Shown here: positions 1 to 8,314 of the stretch, piece by piece | Numbering within the stretch: position 1 is the first letter of the stretch | Layout: each line of letters starts with the position of its first letter | Assembly (NCBI RefSeq): GCF_007971525.1 | Contig: NZ_CP042437.1 | Location: forward strand, 1,612,001 to 1,676,000 | Source: Mucilaginibacter ginsenosidivorax | GTDB taxonomy: Bacteria; Bacteroidota; Bacteroidia; Sphingobacteriales; Sphingobacteriaceae | Direction of reading: 5' to 3' | Length of the DNA stretch: 64,000 nt | Program-made: the position numbers and the translations under genes | Notes under the pieces: generated by a model | The model's database searches: none | What the model saw: the letters and a program-made list of their open reading frames with translations, nothing else | What the model was told of the DNA's origin: nothing

Positions 1-1
1 G

Positions 2-820
2 CTTGTGTTACTGCCAGATATGTATAAGTGCTGGAATGTTGAGGGGGTGGTGGGCAGCAATATGCTTCGCAATTCAATTGTAAGTATAGTAGCCGACAGG
101 CAGGTGATTATTATTACAGACGAGCCCGACAAACTGATCTTGAACAAAAAGTATAGCGTACCGCTGGTGCTTGATGCCAATAACAACCACCAAAGCGACC
201 CGGTTATAAAGGTATTTATAAATAAGGTAAGCGCGTTTATGGCTTTTGACAGTGGCCAAAGCGCATTTATGCGCTTCACCGACGATTACATGAACCAACT
301 TAGTAAGCTAAACGCCTGCCAGGTAGTTGATAAAGGTTATGGTGCCAGCCAGATTGGAGCGTTTGGTTTGCAGGCCAATGCCGATAAATTCCTGGTGGGC
401 GTTGCATCGCTAAACATAGGCCGCGCCCGTTTTGATAATATAACTGCCGAAACCAACAAAACCGGCAATTCGGCCTTTGGCACTAAACTGTTGGATTATG
501 GTAACGTCACCCTCGATTTTATACATGGCAAGTTTTACTTTGATCCCCGTACGGAAACCACCAATCTCGCCGAAAAGCATTGGCCCTTTTCTCCCACTAT
601 GCAGGGCAACAAACTGGTAGTTGGTGTGGTATGGCAAAAAGGCGCAAGCCTGGTTAAGCCCGGCGAACAGATTACCGCTATTAACGGCAAAGATTATTCG
701 GAAGTGAGCCTGTGCGATATGTTAAATAACAAACCGCCCCTTGCCGGTTATGAAACAGGCACCATAACCATAAAAGATGCCGGCGGCCAGCTACGCAATG
801 TACAAATAGTGAAGGAGTAG
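2..820 (+). CDS. Retropepsin-like aspartyl protease with PDZ domain (5' partial)
   Basis: The reading frame is open to the left edge, so the N-terminus is missing. Numbering from a GTG at base 5, residues 14-28 resemble the end of one aspartyl-protease lobe (G-V-V-G-S-N-x-L-R-N pattern). A second lobe holds a D-S-G active-site-like triad at 82-84, and a C-terminal PDZ-like segment lies at about 195-271. Family knowledge: Bacteroidota encode many secreted proteins with tandem retropepsin-like lobes followed by PDZ. Such proteins usually have an N-terminal signal peptide, which cannot be checked here. Substrate unknown. A dispersed repeat starts directly after the TAG stop. Confidence 0.75.
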   Translation, partial: LVLLPDMYKCWNVEGVVGSNMLRNSIVSIVADRQVIIITDEPDKLILNKKYSVPLVLDANNNHQSDPVIKVFINKVSAFMAFDSGQSAFMRFTDDYMNQLSKLNACQVVDKGYGASQIGAFGLQANADKFLVGVASLNIGRARFDNITAETNKTGNSAFGTKLLDYGNVTLDFIHGKFYFDPRTETTNLAEKHWPFSPTMQGNKLVVGVVWQKGASLVKPGEQITAINGKDYSEVSLCDMLNNKPPLAGYETGTITIKDAGGQLRNVQIVKE

Positions 821-1076
821 CCGGGCGTTGCCCACACCGGTATAAGTGTGTGCAAGGCCATACACTCATACTGCACAGGCCTTATTCACGGGCCGGTATC
901 CCAATTAATTATGGAGTTAAAGTTGATTTAATATCGAACACCGAATATCCAATTTCGAATAATGAAGGAAAAACTTCGGTGTTGGATATTCGAAATTCAG
1001 TGTTCGATATTATTTTTACCTTCTATTTTCTCTTAACTTATTCGCAGGCCGGTATCCGTTTCTGTCCTTAACGCAA
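821..1076 (+). repeat. Dispersed GGGCGTT...TTAACGC element, copy A, interrupted
   Basis: The element starts at the base after the stop codon of the upstream gene. It has a GGGCGTT head (823-829), the body CATACACTCATACTGCACAGG (about 858-878) and a tail GGCCGGTATCC then TCCTTAACGC. The tail is split: GGCCGGTATCC occurs at 891-901 and again at 1047-1057, after which the element finishes at 1076. Related copies lie at 2229-2313 (opposite strand) and 29508-29593. It has no coding capacity that I would support. Confidence 0.8.
902..1046. mobile_element. Nested 145-bp insert with internal inverted words, flanked by 11-bp direct repeat
   Basis: This segment separates the two halves of dispersed element copy A and is bounded by the direct repeat GGCCGGTATCC (891-901 and 1047-1057). 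Removing it and one repeat copy restores a sequence collinear with the uninterrupted copies. Inside, AATATCGAACAC (930-941) is perfectly inverted at 1000-1011. The interior contains rearranged words such as GAATATCC, AATTTCGAAT and CAACACCG on both strands. There is no transposase gene. I interpret it as a small non-autonomous insertion. Confidence 0.6.
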
Positions 1077-1094
1077 ACTTCCGTTAATTAAAAA

Positions 1095-1240
1095 TGGCTG
1101 TCCGTCCGTCCAGGTGTGCCACTCTTTAACGGACAAATCCGGACGGGTATGGTTAAAACCAGTTTTGCCAAAAATTTGCCTGTCCGCCCCTGTCCGTTTT
1201 TGTCCTGTTCCCCCTTGCGGACGGACACCCAAAAAGGGCA
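1095..1240. repeat. GTCCG-word island (left)
   Basis: The words GTCCGTCC, GTCCGCCC and GTCCGTTTTTGTCC recur here, together with their reverse complements GGACGGACA and CGGACAAATCCGGACGG. The same vocabulary appears on the far side of the small gene at 1374-1799. Low-complexity translations through this stretch are artefacts. Confidence 0.75.
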
Positions 1241-1373
1241 ACCATCGTTTAAGTTTAGGGGCAAGGGTATTTACACTGCCATTGGCAGTAGGCTTTATTA
1301 CGCAGGCAATCAATCAACCAAACAGCCGCGTATTATTGCTTGCACTTTAGTAAATTTACCGGCACTTATCGCA

Positions 1374-1799
1374 ATGAAAATAAAGTTCAAACTAACACAA
1401 GCTACGCATGTTGCCCCTCGAGTTGTAGTTGACAAAATAGTATCCCTGTTAGAGGGCAACGACTATAGGATTACTAACTTAACCAGTAGTATTGTTGAAT
1501 TCAATGACAGTACCTGGAAATTAAGATGGAGGCACGAAGCCACAGCACGGTTGGATGGAGGAAAGTTTGAGCTTAGCGTATCGGGAGATGAGGTTTTGGT
1601 AACCTTTAGTTATTACACAAGTTTAACAGTACAACTACTTATATTTATTGCCCTTTCAATAGCTTTAATAAAAGACCATCAATATATTGGTATTTTATTT
1701 TTTTTGGCATTTTACCTTTTTGGCATATCGATTCAATTAATTACCCAAAGAGGTACAGCAAAAAATATGTTAAAGAGTATATTGAGCAGTTTACCCTGA
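1374..1799 (+). CDS. Small membrane protein of unknown function
   Basis: 141 residues if started at the ATG at 1374. The frame extends upstream through GTCCG repeats, but that part looks like translated repeat, so I chose the internal ATG. The soluble N-terminal half (about 1-85) is followed by two hydrophobic segments (about 89-105 and 109-126) and a short basic tail. I do not recognise the family. The gene is richer in A/T than its flanks and is enclosed by inverted copies of a dispersed element and by GTCCG-word islands. It may be a passenger sequence, or simply a gene in a repeat-rich site. Confidence 0.6.
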   Translation: MKIKFKLTQATHVAPRVVVDKIVSLLEGNDYRITNLTSSIVEFNDSTWKLRWRHEATARLDGGKFELSVSGDEVLVTFSYYTSLTVQLLIFIALSIALIKDHQYIGILFFLAFYLFGISIQLITQRGTAKNMLKSILSSLP

Positions 1800-1947
1800 T
1801 TTTTTACTGCCCTTATTTTTTTATTGCCCTTCAATTAATAAAAACCGCGTTTTTATAAAATACCTCTCCTTACCTTAAATTTATATAAAGTGGGGAAAGC
1901 GGGCGGGTGCATGCTATCTGGTGTGCTTATGTGGTTGGTTGTGTTTT

Positions 1948-2225
1948 TGTCCGTCCGCTTTGGTGTCCCGGTACATGTCGGACAGGGCGGACAAGTTTGT
2001 GTGGGGCTGTTGTGGTGTCCGTCCGCCCACAGGTGTAGGACAGTATCGGACGGAAGCGGACAGTTTTTAATGCTTTTTTAAACAGAGCAGACCCATTACA
2101 AATATACAGAAATTTCTTTAAAATAAAGAAAAGCATTAAAAAATAGTCATCAAACGATGCCCGTCCGCTTTTGTCCGAAATAGAGTGAGGACAACTGTGC
2201 GGACGGACGGCCTTATCGCTCCCGG
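1948..2225. repeat. GTCCG-word islands (right)
   Basis: Two clusters (about 1948-2070 and 2159-2210) of GTCCGTCCGC, GGACAGGGCGGACA, CGGACGGAAGCGGACAG and similar words on both strands. They match the vocabulary of 1095-1240. I see no gene in the 1800-2464 gap. Roughly 2100-2150 is A-rich spacer. Confidence 0.75.
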
Positions 2226-2228
2226 GTT

Positions 2229-2313
2229 TTGCGTTAAGGACAGAAACGGATACCGGCCCGCGCCTAAGGCTTTGTGCGCGTATGAGTGTATGGCCTGACC
2301 CGCAGGGAACGCC
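2229..2313 (-). repeat. Dispersed GGGCGTT...TTAACGC element, copy C
   Basis: Read on the minus strand this is a compact copy of the element at 821-1076. It has the head GGCGTTCCCTGCGGG, the middle CCATACACTCATAC and the tail GGCCGGTATCCG followed by TCCTTAACGC. It lies inverted with respect to copy A, so the two copies bracket a segment of about 1.15 kb that includes the gene at 1374-1799. Confidence 0.8.
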
Positions 2314-2318
2314 ATTGT

Positions 2319-2441
2319 TATTTCGGATGTGGGAATTTCGATTTCGGATTTATTTTGATTTGCGGCTTGTTTAAACCTACGGGCGAGGGTAAAAATTAGT
2401 ATGCTTTTTACCTTTCGCCTTTAACCTTTTACCTTTCCGCC
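2319..2441. repeat. Short-word repeats upstream of glyS
   Basis: ATTTCGGAT-type words occur at 2319-2352, and TTTTACCTTT / CGCCTTT words occur at about 2405-2441. They resemble the other intergenic word islands of this window and end directly before the glyS promoter. Confidence 0.5.
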
Positions 2442-2448
2442 TAAATTG

Positions 2449-2456
2449 TATCTTTG
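2449..2456 (+). promoter_or_regulatory. Bacteroidota -7 element of glyS
   Basis: TATCTTTG matches TAnnTTTG exactly. Transcription would be expected to start about 4-7 bases downstream, leaving only a few untranslated bases before the ATG at 2465. No convincing -33 element is visible. Confidence 0.6.
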
Positions 2457-2464
2457 CAGCTATT

Positions 2465-3946
2465 ATGAGCAAATCAACCGACGAACTTTTTAAAAATGTT
2501 ATATCGCATGCCAAGGAGTATGGCTTTGTTTTCCCATCCAGCGAAATTTATGATGGTTTAAGCGCTGTTTACGATTACGGCCAAAATGGTGCCGAGCTGA
2601 AGAACAACATTAAAACCTACTGGTGGAAAGCCATGGTGCAAATGCATGACAACATTGTTGGTATTGATAGCGCCATATTTATGCACCCCAAAATTTGGAA
2701 AGCCAGCGGCCACGTTGATGGTTTCAGCGATCCGATGATTGATAACAAGGATTCGAAGAAGCGTTACCGCGCCGATCAGCTTTTGGAGGATAAGATTGAC
2801 CGTTACGATAAAGACGGTAAAACCGATAAAGCCGAGCAGTTACAGCACGATATGGACGAGGCCCTTAAAAACGAGGACCTGCCCCGCCTTAAAGAACTGA
2901 TTATTGAGCACGAAATTGCCTGCCCGGTAAGCGGTACCCGCAACTGGACAGATGTACGCCAGTTTAACCTGATGTTTAGCACCCAAATGGGCGCCGTAGC
3001 CGATGATGCCGACCTGATTTACCTTCGCCCGGAAACCGCGCAGGGTATTTTTGTGAACTACCTGAATGTGCAAAAATCGGGCAGGATGAAAATTCCTTTC
3101 GGTATAGCGCAAATAGGTAAGGCTTTCCGTAACGAGGTTATTGCCCGCCAGTTCATTATCCGCATGCGCGAGTTTGAACAAATGGAGATGCAATACTTTG
3201 TACGCCCTGGCACGCAAAAGGAATGGTTTGAAAAATGGAAAGCTGCCCGTTTAAAATGGCACCTTGCCCTGGGAACCGATGCCGCCAAATACCGTTACCA
3301 CGAACACGTAAAACTGGCCCATTATGCCGATGCCGCTTTTGATATTGAGTTTGAGTTTCCGTTTGGATTTAAAGAAGTAGAGGGCATACACAGCCGTACC
3401 GATTTTGATTTAAGCCAGCACGAAAAATTCTCGAACAAAAAGATGCAATACTTTGACCCCGAGGTTGATCCTGAAACAGGCAAACCTTATGGCAACTATG
3501 TGCCTTACGTAATTGAAACTTCGATAGGGTTAGACAGGATGTTCCTGCTTACCATGATAAACGCTTTTGAAGAAGAAGACCTGAGCACCGAAGAGAAACA
3601 GGACAGCCGCACCGTGCTGCACCTGCATCCTTGCCTTGCACCAGTTAAAGCCGCTATTTTCCCGCTTACCAAAAAAGATGGTTTGCCCGAGAAAGCCCGC
3701 GAAATTATGGACCGCCTGAAGCTTGACTTTAACATACAGTACGAAGAAAAAGATGCCATTGGCAAGCGCTACCGCCGCCAGGACGCGATAGGTACACCTT
3801 TCTGTATCACGGTAGATCACCAGAGTTTAGAGGACGATACCGTAACCATCCGCTACCGCGATACCATGGCCCAGGAACGCGTAGCCAGCGCCGACCTGGA
3901 AAAAATCATCGGCGACCAGGTAAGCTGGAAAAATTTGCTGAAGTAA
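2465..3946 (+). CDS. glyS: Glycine--tRNA ligase (single-chain type)
   Basis: Charges tRNA-Gly with glycine in the cytoplasm. The 493-residue protein is the single-chain (alpha2, archaeal/eukaryotic-like) enzyme, not the bacterial alpha2beta2 form. Class II motif 2 is at about 219-237 with F-R-N-E and the conserved Arg222. Motif 3 G-L-D-R is at 355-358. The C-terminal anticodon-binding domain covers about 385-490. Length and N-terminus agree with the family. The gene stands alone behind its own -7 element and a nearly absent leader, and is followed by a repeat-filled gap. A housekeeping gene; identification is secure. Confidence 0.97.
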   Translation: MSKSTDELFKNVISHAKEYGFVFPSSEIYDGLSAVYDYGQNGAELKNNIKTYWWKAMVQMHDNIVGIDSAIFMHPKIWKASGHVDGFSDPMIDNKDSKKRYRADQLLEDKIDRYDKDGKTDKAEQLQHDMDEALKNEDLPRLKELIIEHEIACPVSGTRNWTDVRQFNLMFSTQMGAVADDADLIYLRPETAQGIFVNYLNVQKSGRMKIPFGIAQIGKAFRNEVIARQFIIRMREFEQMEMQYFVRPGTQKEWFEKWKAARLKWHLALGTDAAKYRYHEHVKLAHYADAAFDIEFEFPFGFKEVEGIHSRTDFDLSQHEKFSNKKMQYFDPEVDPETGKPYGNYVPYVIETSIGLDRMFLLTMINAFEEEDLSTEEKQDSRTVLHLHPCLAPVKAAIFPLTKKDGLPEKAREIMDRLKLDFNIQYEEKDAIGKRYRRQDAIGTPFCITVDHQSLEDDTVTIRYRDTMAQERVASADLEKIIGDQVSWKNLLK

Positions 3947-3992
3947 CCCTCTTTGTTAATTCTTTAAAAGGAGAAAAATAAATATTGACCAT

Positions 3993-4252
3993 GTCATTGC
4001 GAGCGCAGCGTGGCAATCTCTTAGCTGTACAGAGCGAATGTGTGCATCTACGAGATTGCTTTGCGCACTAGCAATCTGATAAACCGCCTCATTAAAACGC
4101 TGGCTACGACTCACCCGGTCTACGCTTCGCTGGACCACCCTCTCTCCGGCTAAGGCCGCAAAGAGGGTTGAGGAAGAAAAACAAAACTTTCTGTCCCCTC
4201 TATGCGCGAAGCGGAGAGAGGGGTGACGAGCGTAGCGATGTCGGGGTGAGTC
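3993..4252. repeat. Two tandem intergenic hairpin elements
   Basis: Element 1 (3993-4087) begins GTCATTGCGAG and has inverted arms around 4003-4020 and 4052-4066 (GCAATCTC / GAGATTGC). Element 2 (4108-4252) begins GACTCACCC and ends GGGGTGAGTC. Its arms of about 40 bases pair imperfectly, with CTCTCTCCG facing CGGAGAGAG. Element 1 shares its opening word with the perfect hairpin at 8069-8161. A 138-codon minus-strand frame across this area is composed of repeat and is not a gene. The rest of the 3947-4382 gap is A/T-rich leader. Confidence 0.75.
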
Positions 4253-4356
4253 TTCTGCAGCTGTCGCATGCACATAGCCCCCGCTTCGGCTCATTATAGC
4301 AATAATCTTACATATTATGTTTTTGTTAAGTAACACATCATAACCGTTTGATTGTT

Positions 4357-4364
4357 TAGTTTTG
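4357..4364 (+). promoter_or_regulatory. -7 element of the phosphoesterase gene
   Basis: TAGTTTTG matches TAnnTTTG. A start site just downstream excludes the upstream in-frame ATG pair at 4362-4365 and supports initiation at the ATG at 4383. Confidence 0.5.
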
Positions 4365-4382
4365 ATGTACAATCATCCGGTT

Positions 4383-6830
4383 ATGAAACAAAAGCTACTC
4401 ATCGGCTTAGCTATTTTAGCATCGTCAGTTACATCATTTGCCCAAACACCGGGCAAAATAGCCCAAACAGGGCAGGTTTTATTACCCAACGGCTGGAAGC
4501 TTAGCCCGGCAGGCACATCCCTCCCACTTGGCGATTTGCCGCTCAACATCCAGCTATCGGCCTCGGGCAAGCTGCTGGCGGTTACCAACAACGGGCAAAG
4601 TACCCAGTCCATCCAGCTTATCGACCCAAAAAACGAGAAGCTGCTGGATGAAAAGGTGGTAGCCAAATCATGGTACGGGCTTACTTTTAGCAAAGACGAG
4701 AAAAAACTTTACGCGTCGGGCGGTAACGATAACCTGATCTATGTTTTTAATATAACCGGTACTAAGCTGGGCAAACCCGATACTATTAAGCTGGCGCCAA
4801 AATCATGGCCCAAAGACAAGGTATCGCCGAGTGGCATAGCTGTCAATAAAAGCGACACCAGGCTGTATGTGGTTACTAAAGAGGATAGCACACTTTATAC
4901 GGTTAACCCTAACGATGGTAAAACATTACAACGGCTTAAGCTGCCATCGGAGGGTTATAGCTGCGTCTTATCGCCAAATGAAAAAACGCTTTATATTTCT
5001 TTATGGGGATGCGGCCAGCTTGGTATTTACGATGTAGCTACCCAAACGCTTAAAACTATTAAAACAGGCAGCAACCCTAACGAATTGCTGCTGAATAAAA
5101 AAGGCAGCCTGCTGTTTGTAGCCAACGCCAATGACAACTCGGTATCGGTAATAAACACGGCAACACACAGGGCGCTTGAAACTATTTCAACAGCCTTATA
5201 CCCTACCCATCTTACCGGCTCAACTACCAACGGCCTGGCCTTATCGGCCGATGAAAAAACGTTGTACATAGCCAATGCCGATAACAACTGCCTGGCCGTG
5301 TTTGATGTAAGCAAACCCGGGGCTGCCCATAGCATGGGCTTTATCCCTGTAGGCTGGTATCCTACCAACGTTAAAACGCTTGGTAAAAAAATACTGGTTG
5401 CCAACGGCAAAGGTTTTACATCAATGGCCAACCCAAAAGGCCCGCAGCCTGTAAAAAAGGCCGATAACAGCGGCTATCAAAAGGGGGCTATCAATAGCAG
5501 GGAACAATACATTGGCGGCTTATTTAAAGGCGCACTGTCGTTTATAAACGCCCCATCGGTAAATGAGCTTAAGGCCTATACCAAACAGGTGTATGCCAAC
5601 ACGCCTTTTAACAATAAAATAGCCAAAACGGCACCGGGCGAAGAGGGCAACCCTATCCCCCGCCGCATGGGCGAAAAATCGCCTATTAAGCATGTGTTTT
5701 ATATTATTAAAGAAAACCGCACTTACGACCAGGTTTTGGGTGATATGCCGCAGGGCAACGGCGATACTTCGCTGTGTATTTTTGATAAAAAAGTAACGCC
5801 CAACCACCACGCCATTGCCAGCGAGTTTGTACTGCTTGATAACTTTTATGTAGACGCAGAAGTAAGTGCGGACGGACACAACTGGAGCAACGCCGCCTAC
5901 GCTACCGATTTTGTAGAGAAAACATGGCCAACCAGCTATGGTAGCCGTGGTGGTAATTACGACTACGAGGGCACCCGCAAAACAGCCTACCCCCGCGATG
6001 GCTTTATATGGGATTACTGCAAACGGGCCGGTGTAAGCTACCGCACCTACGGCGAATTTGTTACCGATGGCAACCCGGGCAAGGCCAGCCTTAAGTCGTT
6101 AGAGGGGCATTACTGCACGCAGTCGCCGGGTTTTGACCTCAATGTGAAGGATATTAAACGCGTAGAGATCTGGAAACACGATTTCGATTCATTACTGGCT
6201 ATTAACGCTGTGCCACGTTTTAACAGCGTGAGGATTGGGAACGACCATACCAGCGGGCAGCGTAAAGGTGCCCTATCGCCCATAGCGGCTGTTGGCGATA
6301 ATGACCAGGCAATAGGGCAGTTTATTGAATATCTTTCAAAAAGCCCTATCTGGAAAGAGTCGGTCGTATTTATTTTAGAGGATGACGCCCAAAACGGGCC
6401 CGACCATGTGGATGCGCACCGCTCGCCGGTATTTGTTGCCGGGCCGTATGTAAAGCGCAACACGGTGGTACATGGCATGTACTCCACTTCGGGCGTTTTA
6501 CGCACCATCGAGCTGATATTAGGCCTGCCGCCCATGAGCCAGTACGATGCAGCCGCCATGCCGTTATATGATTGCTTTACCAGCAAAGCAGACTTTAGCC
6601 CATACGTGGCCAAAGCCCCACAGGTTGACCTGGAGCAGCGCAACGTTGCGGTAAATGAGAGCAGCCGCCGGTCGGAATTGTTTAACCTGGCCAGGGAAGA
6701 TGCCGCACCGGATATCGATTTGAATGAAGTGATCTGGAAATTTGTTAAAGGCGAAAGCGCGGTTATGCCCGCGCCCAAACGGAGCGCTTTTGTGATATTG
6801 GAGCCAAAGAAAGAAGAAGATGATGATTAG
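4383..6830 (+). CDS. Secreted beta-propeller / phosphoesterase fusion protein
   Basis: 815 residues from the ATG at 4383, which begins a clear signal peptide (M-K-Q-K, hydrophobic core, S-F-A-Q cleavage region). The N-terminal half (about 40-340) has repeating YVTN/YncE-like propeller blades with N-x-x-x-V-x-V-I motifs. The C-terminal half (about 430-770) matches the phosphoesterase family of phospholipase C and acid phosphatases: E-N-R-T-Y-D-Q near 444, D-G-H-N-W near 495, E-D-D-A-Q-N-G-x-D-H near 666. The domain order is a known Bacteroidota architecture. It probably acts in the periplasm or at the surface. Substrate not determinable. The stop codon is followed at once by a word island. Confidence 0.85.
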   Translation: MKQKLLIGLAILASSVTSFAQTPGKIAQTGQVLLPNGWKLSPAGTSLPLGDLPLNIQLSASGKLLAVTNNGQSTQSIQLIDPKNEKLLDEKVVAKSWYGLTFSKDEKKLYASGGNDNLIYVFNITGTKLGKPDTIKLAPKSWPKDKVSPSGIAVNKSDTRLYVVTKEDSTLYTVNPNDGKTLQRLKLPSEGYSCVLSPNEKTLYISLWGCGQLGIYDVATQTLKTIKTGSNPNELLLNKKGSLLFVANANDNSVSVINTATHRALETISTALYPTHLTGSTTNGLALSADEKTLYIANADNNCLAVFDVSKPGAAHSMGFIPVGWYPTNVKTLGKKILVANGKGFTSMANPKGPQPVKKADNSGYQKGAINSREQYIGGLFKGALSFINAPSVNELKAYTKQVYANTPFNNKIAKTAPGEEGNPIPRRMGEKSPIKHVFYIIKENRTYDQVLGDMPQGNGDTSLCIFDKKVTPNHHAIASEFVLLDNFYVDAEVSADGHNWSNAAYATDFVEKTWPTSYGSRGGNYDYEGTRKTAYPRDGFIWDYCKRAGVSYRTYGEFVTDGNPGKASLKSLEGHYCTQSPGFDLNVKDIKRVEIWKHDFDSLLAINAVPRFNSVRIGNDHTSGQRKGALSPIAAVGDNDQAIGQFIEYLSKSPIWKESVVFILEDDAQNGPDHVDAHRSPVFVAGPYVKRNTVVHGMYSTSGVLRTIELILGLPPMSQYDAAAMPLYDCFTSKADFSPYVAKAPQVDLEQRNVAVNESSRRSELFNLAREDAAPDIDLNEVIWKFVKGESAVMPAPKRSAFVILEPKKEEDDD

Positions 6831-6907
6831 TTTAAGTACTTAGTCCTAAGCACTAAGTCGAAAGTTAATTTATCTTTTGACTTAAAACTTTCGACTCAAG
6901 ACTATCC
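6831..6907. repeat. Stop-adjacent word island with inverted halves
   Basis: It starts on the base after the TAG stop. The left half repeats CTTAGTCCTAAG / ACTAAGTCGAAAGTT. The right half carries the inverse, ACTTAAAACTTTCGACTC. GTCGAAAGTT at the left and AACTTTCGAC at the right can pair. It may work as a terminator, although there is no clean U-tract. Confidence 0.7.
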
Positions 6908-6963
6908 TTCATTACAGCATTAACTATGTGAAGGAAATATGAATTAATTGAAATTAGAAAATC

Positions 6964-6971
6964 TAACTTTG
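6964..6971 (+). promoter_or_regulatory. Probable -7 element for the aldose epimerase-like gene
   Basis: TAACTTTG fits TAnnTTTG and lies about 60 bases before the ATG at 7032. The spacing to the nearest upstream TTG is short, so the assignment is tentative. Confidence 0.4.
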
Positions 6972-7031
6972 AAGTAATTCCTGAAATTCAAACAAATCCC
7001 TAACTTCGGGTTCTGTCAAATTCTAATTGTT

Positions 7032-7898
7032 ATGATTACCATCGAAAACGAATACCTGAAGGCAAGCATCGATACCAAAGGTGCGCAGTTAAGTTCATTA
7101 ATTGATAAGGCAACCGGTGTTGAACACCTTTGGCAGGCCGATGCCGCCATTTGGCCCTGGCATGCACCCAACTTATTCCCTGTAGTAGGTGGCTTAATTG
7201 ATAACCACCTGGTGGTTGATGGCAGCAAGTATCCCATGGGCCGCCATGGCTTTGCCAGGCAATCGGAGTTTATAACATTAGATGCCGGTGATGTTTCGGC
7301 AAGCTTTTCCTTACCTTATTGCGATAATACGTTAAAGGCATACCCCTTTAAGTTTGATTACCAGGTACTGTATACGTTGATAGATAACGCCCTCAGGATA
7401 ACTTACAAGGTAATTAACCTTGATAAAAAAACAATCTACTTTTCTGTTGGTGCCCACCCGGCGTTTAACGTTCCATTTAACAAAGGCGAGAAATACGAGG
7501 ATTATTACATTGAATTTGAAACAGATGAACACCTGGAAACAGAACTACTATCTGCCGATGGTTTTTTTAATGGCGAAAGTCACCCGGTAGCCACGCCCAA
7601 AAACAGGCTGCAATTAACCCGCGATTTATTTAATGCCGATGCCCTGGTGTTTAAAGAGTTAAAATCGAGGATGGTAACCATAAAAAGCGACAAGCACGGC
7701 CAAACGCTATCGGTTGAGTTCCCCCACTTTAGCTACCTGGGTATCTGGGCCAAACCCGGTGCCGATTTTGTATGCATCGAGCCCTGGTTAGGCTGCGCTG
7801 ATACCGCAGGCGAGCAAAAAGACATTAAACACAAAGAAGCTATCCAAAAACTTAGCCCCGGCCATGTTTTTGAAGCGCCATTTTTTGTAAGTTTTTAG
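7032..7898 (+). CDS. Aldose 1-epimerase family protein (LacX/YeaD-like)
   Basis: The galactose-mutarotase superfamily interconverts anomers of sugars or sugar phosphates. The 288-residue protein has no signal peptide and is probably cytoplasmic. Visible family features are G-A-Q-L-S-S-L near 18, G-R-H-G-F-A near 76, V-G-A-H-P-A-F-N near 140 (candidate catalytic His) and C-I-E-P-W-L-G near 252 (candidate catalytic Glu). It fits the LacX-like subgroup better than classical GalM. It is a single-gene unit between repeat islands. The stop codon overlaps a run of nine G. Confidence 0.85.
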   Translation: MITIENEYLKASIDTKGAQLSSLIDKATGVEHLWQADAAIWPWHAPNLFPVVGGLIDNHLVVDGSKYPMGRHGFARQSEFITLDAGDVSASFSLPYCDNTLKAYPFKFDYQVLYTLIDNALRITYKVINLDKKTIYFSVGAHPAFNVPFNKGEKYEDYYIEFETDEHLETELLSADGFFNGESHPVATPKNRLQLTRDLFNADALVFKELKSRMVTIKSDKHGQTLSVEFPHFSYLGIWAKPGADFVCIEPWLGCADTAGEQKDIKHKEAIQKLSPGHVFEAPFFVSF

Positions 7899-8314
7899 GG
7901 GGGGGGTATAAATCATCATTACTTCGTTCATACCCATGACATATTCAATTTACCTGTCATCCTGAGGTACGAAGGATCTATCAGCTGTGTATGACCGATA
8001 GAAAAGTTCGCGAACAGATCTTTCTTTCCTTATAATAACATATTTATAAGTAACTGATTGTCAATATAAAACTACCGTCATTGCGAGGTACGAAGCAATC
8101 CCCTACATGCTAAGTCCCACATAGTTCTGGATTGCTTCGTACCTCGCAATGACGGTAGTTTAGAACATTCGTTTAACTATATTTCGTTGCGTGTCATGCC
8201 CTCTTTTTCAGGATCATCCTGATGGTCACTCAGGATGACAGTCTTTTATCTTTGAATGTTATTTCCCCTTTAAAGTTTCGCAAAATTTTATAGCTCAAGA
8301 TGACAGTCTTACCA
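7899..8314. other. Gene-free gap with GTCATCCTGA words
   Basis: Apart from the hairpin at 8069-8161, this gap holds copies of TGTCATCCTGAGGTACGAAGG (about 7961-7981), AGGATCATCCTGA and CAGGATGACAG (about 8213-8241) and AGATGACAG (about 8299). These belong to a dispersed word family. No coding sequence is supported. Confidence 0.65.
8069..8161. repeat. Perfect 33-bp inverted repeat (large hairpin)
   Basis: The left arm 8069-8101 and right arm 8129-8161 are exact reverse complements over 33 bases, separated by a 27-base loop. The arm contains GTCATTGCGAGGTACGAAGC. The opening GTCATTGCGAG is shared with the degenerate hairpin at 3993. It lies between convergent genes (7032-7898 plus, 8315-9082 minus), so it could terminate both, or it may be a miniature mobile element. 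Confidence 0.85.

Noticed and set aside
850..1071. 73-codon plus-strand frame
   Set aside because: Runs through the dispersed element and its nested insert; translated repeat.
821..2313. Insertion sequence
   Set aside because: Inverted elements are present but no transposase is encoded; the enclosed gene is a small membrane protein.
3956..4372. 138-codon minus-strand frame between glyS and the phosphoesterase gene
   Set aside because: Composed of two hairpin repeat elements; no protein-like composition.
6110..6778. 222-codon frame opposite the phosphoesterase gene
   Set aside because: Antisense shadow of a clearly identified gene.
7896..7906. Phase-variable homopolymer (nine G)
   Set aside because: The G run begins with the last base of the TAG stop, so slippage would not alter the protein reading frame upstream.
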